Notes under the pieces: model-generated
Database searches by the model: none
What the model was told of the DNA's origin: nothing
The model's input: the letters and a program-made list of their open reading frames with translations, nothing else
Position numbers and translations under genes: made by a program
Shown: positions 17,603 through 28,900 of the stretch, one piece after another
Numbering within the stretch: the stretch's first letter is position 1
Layout of the letters: each line of letters opens with the position of its first letter
Assembly: GCA_030374805.1 (NCBI GenBank)
Contig: JARGSG010000140.1
Span: forward strand, 1-50,944
Length of the DNA stretch: 50,944 bases
Direction of reading: 5' to 3'
Source of the DNA: Gracilaria gracilis
Taxonomy: Eukaryota > Rhodophyta > Florideophyceae > Gracilariales > Gracilariaceae

Positions 17603-20600
17603 GCCCCCTCAACACATTGCTCCGCGTCCGCATTCGTCCATGGTGTATGACCAGGGGCTCTTGTCCCAAAATATAACTTGAATGCTTCATGTCCTATTCC
17701 GCGCGCTTTGCACGGACACCATGACATGGCCTCCTCAAAAGTGGTTCATGTTCTTGCATCACGGAATTTTCACGGAATTTTCAGAAAAAGTTTTTGTAAA
17801 TAAATACCAATTTTTTGGAAACATCCCGCGCCGCGCGCTTTGCTAGGACGAACATGAACCAAGTTTTCGCCATGTCCTAGGACATGGCTCCGTTATGTGG
17901 CACCTGAAATTATATCGCGCACAAGTGGCCCACAAGTGCAATTTCAATGAAACGGACACCGGCCACAGTGAAAGGAGAGTCGAAAGACCACGTGTAAAAC
18001 ACCTTTTTGCACTTCACACGTATCCCACGTTTACTAAAGTAATTTACGGCATATAGATACACACATCAGCAATTCTTCACCATGTGTATTATGTACTACT
18101 AACGGGTGCCATTTATTCTCGAACGGTTTGAAGGATCTCCACAATGCTGGCTGTTTTCAACAGTTTGAACAGATGTTCACAATAATGGCTGTTTTGTAAA
18201 GCATTGGATGTTATGGAAGGAAGCGTTTATGAGTTTCGAATTTCTGAAGTTCAGTGGATATAGCTTTACTCCAGGGTTCAGCCGACTTGACCAGCAAGAT
18301 TGGGAAACTTGTCTGGTGAAAAGCATCACGGAATTCTCAAAAAAAGTTTTTGTAAATAAATACCAATTTTTTTGAAAACATCCCGCGCGCTTTGCACGAA
18401 CATGAACCAAGTTTTCGCCATGTCCTAGGACATGGCCCCCTCAACACATTGCTCCGCGTCCGCATTCGTCCATGGTGTATGACCAGGGGCTCTTGTCCCA
18501 AAATATAACTTGAATGCTTCATGTCCTAGGACACCATGAAAAAGTGGATCATGTTCTTGCATCACGGAATTTTCAGAAAAAGTTTTTGTAAATAAATACC
18601 AATTTTTTGGAAACATCCCGCGCGCTTTGCACGAACATGAACCAAGTTTTCGCCATGTCCTAGGACATGGCCCCCTCAACACATTGCTCCGCGTCCGCAT
18701 TCGTCCATGGTGTATGACCAGGGGCTCTTGTCCCAAAATATAACTTGAATGCTTCATGTCCTAGGACACCATGAAAAAGTGGTTCATGTTCTTGCATCAC
18801 GGAATTTTCAGAAAAAGTTTTTGTAAATAAATACCAATTTTTTGGAAACATTCCGCGCGCTTTGCACGAACATGAACCAAGTTTTCGCCATGTCCTAGGA
18901 CATGGCCTCCTCAACACATTGCTCCGCGTCCGCATTCGTCCATGGTGTATGACCAGGGGCTCTTGTCCCAAAATATAACTTGAATGCTTCATGTCCTAGG
19001 ACACCATGAAAAAGTGGTTCATGTTCTTGCATCACGGAATTTTCAGAAAAAGTTTTTGTAAATAAATACCAATTTTTTGAAAACATCCCGCGCGCTTTGC
19101 ACGAACATGAACCAAGTTTTCGCCATGTCCTAGGACATGGCTCCGTCATGTGGCACCTGAAATTATATCGCGCACAAGTGGCCCACAAATGCAACTTTAA
19201 TGAAACGGACACCGGCTACAGTGAAAGGAGAGTCGAAGACCACGTGTAAAACACCTTTTTGCACTTCACACGTATCCCACGTTTACTAAAGTAATTTACG
19301 GCATATAGATACACACATCAGCAATTCTTCACCATGTGTATTATGTACTACTAACGGGTGCCATCTATTCTCGAACGGTTTGAAGGATCTCCACAATGCT
19401 GGATGTTTTCAACAGTTTGAACAGATGTTCACAATAATGGCTGTTTTGTAAAGCATTGGATGTTATGGAAGGAAGCGTTTATGAGTTTCGAATTTCTGAA
19501 GTTCAGTGGATATAGCTTTACTCCAGGGTTCAGCCGACTTGACCAGCAAGATTGGGAAACTTGTCTGGTGAAAAGCATCACGGAATTCTCAAAAAAAGTT
19601 TTTGTAAATAAATACCAATTTTTTGGAAACATCCCGCGCGCTTTGCACGAACATGAACCAAGTTTTCGCCATGTCCTAGGACATGGCTCCGTCATGTGGC
19701 ACCTGAAATTATATCACGCACAAGTGGCCCACAAATGCAACTTTAATGAAACGCACACCGGCTACAGTGAAAGGAGAGTCGAAGTGCCACGTGTAAAACA
19801 CCTTTTTGCACTTCACACGTATCCCACGTTTACTAAAGTAATTTACGGCATATAGATACACACATCAGCAATTCTTCACCATGTGTATTATGTACTACTA
19901 ACGGGTGCCATCTATTCTCGAACGGTTTGAAGGATCTCCACAATGCTGGATGTTTTCAACAGTTTGAACAGATGTTCACAATAATGACTGTTTTGTAAAG
20001 CATTGGATGTTATGGAAGGAAGCGTTTATGAGTTTCGAATTTCTGAAGTTCAGTGGATATAGCTTTACTCCAGGGTTCAGCCGACTTGACCAGCAAGATT
20101 GGGAAACTTGTCTGGTGAAAAGCATCACGGAATTCTCAAAAAAAGTTTTTGTAAATAAATACCAATTTTTTGGAAACATCCCGCGCGCTTTGCACGAACA
20201 TGAACCAAGTTTTCGCCATGTCCTAGGACATGGCTCCGTCATGTGGCACCTGAAATTATATCGCGCACAAGTGGCCCACAAATGCAACTTTAATGAAACG
20301 GACACCGGCTACAGTGAAAGGAGAGTCGAAGTGCCACGTGTAAAACACCTTTTTGCACTTCACACGTATCCCACGTTTACTAAAGTAATTTACGGCATAT
20401 AGATACAGACATCAGCAATTCTTCACCATGTGTATTATGTACTACTAACGGGTGCCATCTATTCTCGAACAGTTTGAAGGATCTCCACAATGCTGGCTGT
20501 TTTCAACAGTTTGAACAGATGTTCGCAATAATGGCTGTTTTGTAAAGCATTGGATGTTATGGAAGGAAGCGTTTATGAGTTTCGAATTTCTGAAGTTCAG

Positions 20601-20669
20601 TGGATATAGCTTTACTCCAGGGTTCAACAGACTTGACCAGCAAGATTGGGAAACTTGTCTGGTGAAAAG
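17446..20669. repeat. Composite tandem array of 235-bp and ~547-bp repeats around the MITE-like element
   Basis: Palindromic CATGTCCTAGGACATG ends recur at 17587, 17871, 18419, 18654, 18889, 19124, 19670 and 20217. Spacings of 235 bp (18434-19139) are a 150-bp MITE-like element plus 85 bp beginning CCCCCTCAACACATTG. Spacings of about 547 bp (17887-18434, 19140-19685, 19686-20232, and a partial unit to 20669) are a second unit that keeps only the inner and right part of the element. The copy at 17603-17886 is scrambled, with end and centre pieces out of order. The arrangement is 235-type, scrambled, 547, then three 235-type, then 547, 547 and a partial unit. Confidence 0.8.
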
Positions 20670-22470
20670 TAGCTATTGGTTATAAAGGATTTTCGATATT
20701 CAGTTTGACGTTTGGTTCTCTTTTGTGAAGAGGTTATCTATTTTTTCACTATGACGGCCGTGAGAATAGTTTAATGTTAGGAGGTGCAATTAGCATCGAA
20801 AATTGCTTTCTGTGCGGAAGAGGAACACTACGACTATGGAATAACCATGAAATAGGGTATCTACAGATGGGTTTCTGTTTCGATGGTGAGTGTTGTTCTC
20901 GTTGGGGAATCGAAAGAATTAGTAGTGAACTCAAATCTCTTTATATAGCGAGGTTTGGAATCGCTTCCTTGAGGTTAAACAGTTACATGTTTCATGACAG
21001 GTATACAATGAATAGTCGGAAAAGTTGGGACTTTTCAAAGGTGGTCTGAAAAAGGAGGTGGAGGACATCCATTCATTGGAAAGGGCAACTCTCAGGGCCC
21101 TTGAATACCTCAGGTACGCCGGTAGCTTTATTAAAATGTTTGTAATGCCGCCTTTTTCTCCTCAATTTTCTTTTAACTTCGTATCCATGGGCACCGCTTT
21201 CTTCTTGATAGTTTCGTTCAACGCCTTCTTCTTGATGGTTTCGTTCAACGTATGCAGCTTTCCTATTTCGTTTTTAGTATCCTCTAACGTTGAATTGCTT
21301 GTGCTGCCATCTCCAGGTTGAGAAGAAGCAGGCTGTGAATTGTAATCAGCATTTTCATTTTCATTTTGAGTGGCCGCTCATGCTGCGATTCTTTCCGATC
21401 GAAAAAGAAGTCGTAACGGTGCGATTCTTCCCACTTCTATTTTATATTTAGACTTCGTTGCTTTTCTTACTTTAAAATCCTCCAATGCCCAATCCATCAC
21501 ATTACAATTTCCTACAATTCTTTCATATTTGTTAGTATCCGGCTCTAGTGTTTTATGAAAATTGGCTCACGGTCGCATCTATAGCGTTCTCACTTTCATA
21601 GCTTTTCTCGGATGCCTTCATCAAGTTTCATCCATAAGTTCTTGTATACTTTGCGTTTCATTTGTCTCATTTGTCTCACCATTGCTTTACGAAATTATTT
21701 ATTCATCTTTAGATGAAAGGCCGACTTCATCTCATCCCATGTGAAATTTCTTCCTTCATTCTACCTATATTGAGAAGAGCAGCCAAGTAGTAAAACAGCG
21801 AACTTGAAGGCCAAAAGGTTATCAACCGTTCTTGTGATTTCAATTGACCCCAATAAAAGCCACGTCGCATATTCCAATCAGAGTTGCGAGGATTTTTGCA
21901 ATCATGTTTGCAATCATGTATGGCTCTCCAACTTGTTATCAGGATTATCGTACAAATAATTAATTGCCCACCTTCTCTGCGAGAGACCTTGTGGTGTTAA
22001 TTAATTCACGAAAACAGGTCATCTGATGGGGAATAAATATGAGCCTCCTAAGCTTCGGGCATTAAATGGATACGCCACTGGCCAAAACTTCATAGCGCAG
22101 TTCAATTCCTCGTCTGGTAAATACCACATAGATCATTGCCAGTCTTCTTCATCATGTCCTGTTCATCATTCCACAACATTTAAGATCCTTTCAGGATCTA
22201 TGCGCGACAAATTCCCCCTAACATAACGAAAAGAAATCCATCCCGAACACCATGGAGCGGAAAAACAAGATCCCCATATCAATCCCTCCCACAAAAAGGG
22301 AATATAAGTTCCATTGCTAACCAAGGCTACACAATTTGACAAAGAAAAATGAAACATGTAAGGGACCGTTAGCCTCAAAGAAAGAAAACTGAGCTTCATT
22401 ACCAGATATATTTGCGAAATTCGTTCGATTCTTACAGTCGATTGTCCTCCTGAACCCAGAAATGAGACCC
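20670..22470. other. Gene-poor region with a decayed gene
   Basis: Nothing functional is supported. A 91-codon plus-strand frame at 20774-21049 shows no recognisable motif. Coding-like fragments on the minus strand (21155-21790) are listed separately. The remainder up to the telomere-like repeats has no recognisable features. Confidence 0.4.
21155..21790 (-). pseudogene. Decayed gene fragments, possible Myb-like/coiled-coil protein
   Basis: Successive minus-strand pieces read as protein but lie in different frames broken by stops: GRNFTWDEMKSAFHL, KASEKSYESENAIDATVSQ, LEPDTNKYERIVGNCNVMDW, WEESHRYDFFFDRKESQHE, then a Ser/Asn-rich linker and a Lys-rich helical tail with a duplicated LNETIKKKA. 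No single ATG-to-stop frame exists. The order resembles a Trp-containing Myb/trihelix-like protein followed by a coiled coil, but the family is not certain. Multiple short introns could in principle join some pieces; decay seems likelier given the surroundings. Confidence 0.4.
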
Positions 22471-22539
22471 ATACATGGGCCCCCTAGAGCCCTAACTTGG
22501 CCAACTAGGGCCCTAACATCAAATTCCCCCCCCTTAACG

Positions 22540-22950
22540 AAAACCCCCGTAGTGGGCTTAACTAAAACCCCTAAACCCCTAAAATTCCCCTAATTCCCTA
22601 ATTCCCCTAATTCCCCTAATTAAACCCCTAAAACCCCTAAACCCCTAAACCTTCTCCCCCTAATTCCCCTAATTGGCACGCGCACCACGCAGCGCGATGA
22701 CCCTAATTCCCCTAATTCCCCTAATTCCCCTATAACCCCTAAAACCCCTAAAACCCCTAAACCCCTAAACCTTTCTCTCCCTCCCTTCCCCTCTCCCCTC
22801 CCCTCCCCTTTCCCCCCCCCTAAACCCCTAAACCCCTAAACCCCTAAACCCTTAAACCCCTAAAACCCCTAAACCCCTAAAACCCCTAAACCCTAAACCC
22901 CTAAAACCCCTAAAACCCCTAAAACCCCTAAACCCTAAAACCCCTTAAAC
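22540..22950. repeat. Telomere-like repeat block (CCCCTAAA / CCCCTAATT)
   Basis: Degenerate C-rich repeats on the plus strand: runs of CCCCTAAA and CCCCTAAAA, a sub-block of CCCCTAATT, and interruptions (about 22675-22700 and a C/T-rich tract near 22775-22815). The G-strand would be TTTAGGGG/TTTTAGGGG, close to plant and algal telomere types. It is internal, flanked by gene-poor DNA on the left and the 485-bp satellite on the right. Confidence 0.75.
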
Positions 22951-25900
22951 TATGGCACCAGATATGATGCTTTCCGCTCACAGAGACGACAGTGGGACTA
23001 AAGACGGGTCTGGGGTTTCGGGAAGCATTTGCGTTTTGGTTTCGGTTTCGGCATGGGTTTGGGCCGTCATTGCGATGGGCGTTGAAGAAGGTCCTCATTA
23101 ACGACTTCGTATGAGCAGGGTATCAGTGAAGATGGCCTAGTAAACTGATGTATTGAAAGCGGCGGCACGAAATCGGATATTCATAGGTACCTTGGTGTAG
23201 TAGAAAGAAGGGTTTGTGGGGCGTGTGATATATGGAGATGCGGTGGAGAATGTGTAGATTGGAGTGTGTAGAGTAGAAAGAGCACGTTAGAACATGATGG
23301 TAAGGTGAGGAGCTGAACGGAGCAAGTAGGGTTCCAGAGCGGTTTGGAAGGTGTGGAGCGGTGAGAACAGTTCAGCATGCTGAAGAGATGGGAAAGGCCT
23401 TTAGTGGCTCTGTTCGGCGGCCAAGAGAACAAAAATATGGCACCAGATATGATGCTTTCCGCTCACAGAGACGACAGTGGGACTAAAGACGGCTCTGGGG
23501 TTTCGGGAAGCATTTGCGTTTTGGTTTCGGTTTCGGCATGGGTTTGGGCCGTCATTGCGATGGGCGTTGAAGAAGGTCCTCATTAACGACTTCGTATGAG
23601 CAGGGTATCAGTGAAGATGGCCTAGTAAACTGATGTATTGAAAGCGGCGGCACGAAATCGGATATTCATAGGTACCTTGGTGTAGTAGAAAGAAGGGTTT
23701 GTGGGGCGTGTGATATATGGAGATGCGGTGGAGAATGTGTAGATTGGAGTGTGTAGAGTAGAAAGAGCACGTTAGAACATGATGGTAAGGTGAGGAGCTG
23801 AACGGAGCAAGTAGGGTTCCAGAGCGGTTTGGAAGGTGTGGAGCGGTGAGAACAGTTCAGCATGCTGAAGAGATGGGAAAGGCCTTTAGTGGCTCTGTTC
23901 GGCGGCCAAGAGAACAAAAATATGGCACCAGATATGATGCTTTCCGCTCACAGAGACGACAGTGGGACTAAAGACGGCTCTGGGGTTTCGGGAAGCATTT
24001 GCGTTTTGGTTTCGGTTTCGGCATGGGTTTGGGCCGTCATTGCGATGGGCGTTGAAGAAGGTCCTCATTAACGACTTCGTATGAGCAGGGTATCAGTGAA
24101 GATGGCCTAGTAAACTGATGTATTGAAAGCGGCGGCACGAAATCGGATATTCATAGGTACCTTGGTGTAGTAGAAAGAAGGGTTTGTGGGGCGTGTGATA
24201 TATGGAGATGCGGTGGAGAATGTGTAGATTGGAGTGTGTAGAGTAGAAAGAGCACGTTAGAACATGATGGTAAGGTGAGGAGCTGAACGGAGCAAGTAGG
24301 GTTCCAGAGCGGTTTGGAAGGTGTGGAGCGGTGAGAACAGTTCAGCATGCTGAAGAGATGGGAAAGGCCTTTAGTGGCTCTGTTCGGCGGCCAAGAGAAC
24401 AAAAATATGGCACCAGATATGATGCTTTCCGCTCACAGAGACGACAGTGGGACTAAAGACGGCTCTGGGGTTTCGGGAAGCATTTGCGTTTTGGTTTCGG
24501 TTTCGGCATGGGTTTGGGCCGTCATTGCGATGGGCGTTGAAGAAGGTCCTCATTAACGACTTCGTATGAGCAGGGTATCAGTGAAGATGGCCTAGTAAAC
24601 TGATGTATTGAAAGCGGCGGCACGAAATCGGATATTCATAGGTACCTTGGTGTAGTAGAAAGAAGGGTTTGTGGGGCGTGTGATATATGGAGATGCGGTG
24701 GAGAATGTGTAGATTGGAGTGTGTAGAGTAGAAAGAGCACGTTAGAACATGATGGTAAGGTGAGGAGCTGAACGGAGCAAGTAGGGTTCCAGAGCGGTTT
24801 GGAAGGTGTGGAGCGGTGAGAACAGTTCAGCATGCTGAAGAGATGGGAAAGGCCTTTAGTGGCTCTGTTCGGCGGCCAAGAGAACAAAAATATGGCACCA
24901 GATATGATGCTTTCCGCTCACAGAGACGACAGTGGGACTAAAGACGGCTCTGGGGTTTCGGGAAGCATTTGCGTTTTGGTTTCGGTTTCGGCATGGGTTT
25001 GGGCCGTCATTGCGATGGGCGTTGAAGAAGGTCCTCATTAACGACTTCGTATGAGCAGGGTATCAGTGAAGATGGCCTAGTAAACTGATGTATTGAAAGC
25101 GGCGGCACGAAATCGGATATTCATAGGTACCTTGGTGTAGTAGAAAGAAGGGTTTGTGGGGCGTGTGATATATGGAGATGCGGTGGAGAATGTGTAGATT
25201 GGAGTGTGTAGAGTAGAAAGAGCACGTTAGAACATGATGGTAAGGTGAGGAGCTGAACGGAGCAAGTAGGGTTCCAGAGCGGTTTGGAAGGTGTGGAGCG
25301 GTGAGAACAGTTCAGCATGCTGAAGAGATGGGAAAGGCCTTTAGTGGCTCTGTTCGGCGGCCAAGAGAACAAAAATATGGCACCAGATATGATGCTTTCC
25401 GCTCACAGAGACGACAGTGGGACTAAAGACGGCTCTGGGGTTTCGGGAAGCATTTGCGTTTTGGTTTCGGTTTCGGCATGGGTTTGGGCCGTCATTGCGA
25501 TGGGCGTTGAAGAAGGTCCTCATTAACGACTTCGTATGAGCAGGGTATCAGTGAAGATGGCCTAGTAAACTGATGTATTGAAAGCGGCGGCACGAAATCG
25601 GATATTCATAGGTACCTTGGTGTAGTAGAAAGAAGGGTTTGTGGGGCGTGTGATATATGGAGATGCGGTGGAGAATGTGTAGATTGGAGTGTGTAGAGTA
25701 GAAAGAGCACGTTAGAACATGATGGTAAGGTGAGGAGCTGAACGGAGCAAGTAGGGTTCCAGAGCGGTTTGGAAGGTGTGGAGCGGTGAGAACAGTTCAG
25801 CATGCTGAAGAGATGGGAAAGGCCTTTAGTGGCTCTGTTCGGCGGCCAAGAGAACAAAAATATGGCACCAGATATGATGCTTTCCGCTCACAGAGACGAC

Positions 25901-28900
25901 AGTGGGACTAAAGACGGCTCTGGGGTTTCGGGAAGCATTTGCGTTTTGGTTTCGGTTTCGGCATGGGTTTGGGCCGTCATTGCGATGGGCGTTGAAGAAG
26001 GTCCTCATTAACGACTTCGTATGAGCAGGGTATCAGTGAAGATGGCCTAGTAAACTGATGTATTGAAAGCGGCGGCACGAAATCGGATATTCATAGGTAC
26101 CTTGGTGTAGTAGAAAGAAGGGTTTGTGGGGCGTGTGATATATGGAGATGCGGTGGAGAATGTGTAGATTGGAGTGTGTAGAGTAGAAAGAGCACGTTAG
26201 AACATGATGGTAAGGTGAGGAGCTGAACGGAGCAAGTAGGGTTCCAGAGCGGTTTGGAAGGTGTGGAGCGGTGAGAACAGTTCAGCATGCTGAAGAGATG
26301 GGAAAGGCCTTTAGTGGCTCTGTTCGGCGGCCAAGAGAACAAAAATATGGCACCAGATATGATGCTTTCCGCTCACAGAGACGACAGTGGGACTAAAGAC
26401 GGCTCTGGGGTTTCGGGAAGCATTTGCGTTTTGGTTTCGGTTTCGGCATGGGTTTGGGCCGTCATTGCGATGGGCGTTGAAGAAGGTCCTCATTAACGAC
26501 TTCGTATGAGCAGGGTATCAGTGAAGATGGCCTAGTAAACTGATGTATTGAAAGCGGCGGCACGAAATCGGATATTCATAGGTACCTTGGTGTAGTAGAA
26601 AGAAGGGTTTGTGGGGCGTGTGATATATGGAGATGCGGTGGAGAATGTGTAGATTGGAGTGTGTAGAGTAGAAAGAGCACGTTAGAACATGATGGTAAGG
26701 TGAGGAGCTGAACGGAGCAAGTAGGGTTCCAGAGCGGTTTGGAAGGTGTGGAGCGGTGAGAACAGTTCAGCATGCTGAAGAGATGGGAAAGGCCTTTAGT
26801 GGCTCTGTTCGGCGGCCAAGAGAACAAAAATATGGCACCAGATATGATGCTTTCCGCTCACAGAGACGACAGTGGGACTAAAGACGGCTCTGGGGTTTCG
26901 GGAAGCATTTGCGTTTTGGTTTCGGTTTCGGCATGGGTTTGGGCCGTCATTGCGATGGGCGTTGAAGAAGGTCCTCATTAACGACTTCGTATGAGCAGGG
27001 TATCAGTGAAGATGGCCTAGTAAACTGATGTATTGAAAGCGGCGGCACGAAATCGGATATTCATAGGTACCTTGGTGTAGTAGAAAGAAGGGTTTGTGGG
27101 GCGTGTGATATATGGAGATGCGGTGGAGAATGTGTAGATTGGAGTGTGTAGAGTAGAAAGAGCACGTTAGAACATGATGGTAAGGTGAGGAGCTGAACGG
27201 AGCAAGTAGGGTTCCAGAGCGGTTTGGAAGGTGTGGAGCGGTGAGAACAGTTCAGCATGCTGAAGAGATGGGAAAGGCCTTTAGTGGCTCTGTTCGGCGG
27301 CCAAGAGAACAAAAATATGGCACCAGATATGATGCTTTCCGCTCACAGAGACGACAGTGGGACTAAAGACGGCTCTGGGGTTTCGGGAAGCATTTGCGTT
27401 TTGGTTTCGGTTTCGGCATGGGTTTGGGCCGTCATTGCGATGGGCGTTGAAGAAGGTCCTCATTAACGACTTCGTATGAGCAGGGTATCAGTGAAGATGG
27501 CCTAGTAAACTGATGTATTGAAAGCGGCGGCACGAAATCGGATATTCATAGGTACCTTGGTGTAGTAGAAAGAAGGGTTTGTGGGGCGTGTGATATATGG
27601 AGATGCGGTGGAGAATGTGTAGATTGGAGTGTGTAGAGTAGAAAGAGCACGTTAGAACATGATGGTAAGGTGAGGAGCTGAACGGAGCAAGTAGGGTTCC
27701 AGAGCGGTTTGGAAGGTGTGGAGCGGTGAGAACAGTTCAGCATGCTGAAGAGATGGGAAAGGCCTTTAGTGGCTCTGTTCGGCGGCCAAGAGAACAAAAA
27801 TATGGCACCAGATATGATGCTTTCCGCTCACAGAGACGACAGTGGGACTAAAGACGGCTCTGGGGTTTCGGGAAGCATTTGCGTTTTGGTTTCGGTTTCG
27901 GCATGGGTTTGGGCCGTCATTGCGATGGGCGTTGAAGAAGGTCCTCATTAACGACTTCGTATGAGCAGGGTATCAGTGAAGATGGCCTAGTAAACTGATG
28001 TATTGAAAGCGGCGGCACGAAATCGGATATTCATAGGTACCTTGGTGTAGTAGAAAGAAGGGTTTGTGGGGCGTGTGATATATGGAGATGCGGTGGAGAA
28101 TGTGTAGATTGGAGTGTGTAGAGTAGAAAGAGCACGTTAGAACATGATGGTAAGGTGAGGAGCTGAACGGAGCAAGTAGGGTTCCAGAGCGGTTTGGAAG
28201 GTGTGGAGCGGTGAGAACAGTTCAGCATGCTGAAGAGATGGGAAAGGCCTTTAGTGGCTCTGTTCGGCGGCCAAGAGAACAAAAATATGGCACCAGATAT
28301 GATGCTTTCCGCTCACAGAGACGACAGTGGGACTAAAGACGGCTCTGGGGTTTCGGGAAGCATTTGCGTTTTGGTTTCGGTTTCGGCATGGGTTTGGGCC
28401 GTCATTGCGATGGGCGTTGAAGAAGGTCCTCATTAACGACTTCGTATGAGCAGGGTATCAGTGAAGATGGCCTAGTAAACTGATGTATTGAAAGCGGCGG
28501 CACGAAATCGGATATTCATAGGTACCTTGGTGTAGTAGAAAGAAGGGTTTGTGGGGCGTGTGATATATGGAGATGCGGTGGAGAATGTGTAGATTGGAGT
28601 GTGTAGAGTAGAAAGAGCACGTTAGAACATGATGGTAAGGTGAGGAGCTGAACGGAGCAAGTAGGGTTCCAGAGCGGTTTGGAAGGTGTGGAGCGGTGAG
28701 AACAGTTCAGCATGCTGAAGAGATGGGAAAGGCCTTTAGTGGCTCTGTTCGGCGGCCAAGAGAACAAAAATATGGCACCAGATATGATGCTTTCCGCTCA
28801 CAGAGACGACAGTGGGACTAAAGACGGCTCTGGGGTTTCGGGAAGCATTTGCGTTTTGGTTTCGGTTTCGGCATGGGTTTGGGCCGTCATTGCGATGGGC

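Noticed and set aside
18177..20402. Minus-strand 77-110-codon ORFs in the repeat array
   Set aside because: They repeat with the 235- and 547-bp units, begin or end at repeat boundaries and encode no recognisable domain.
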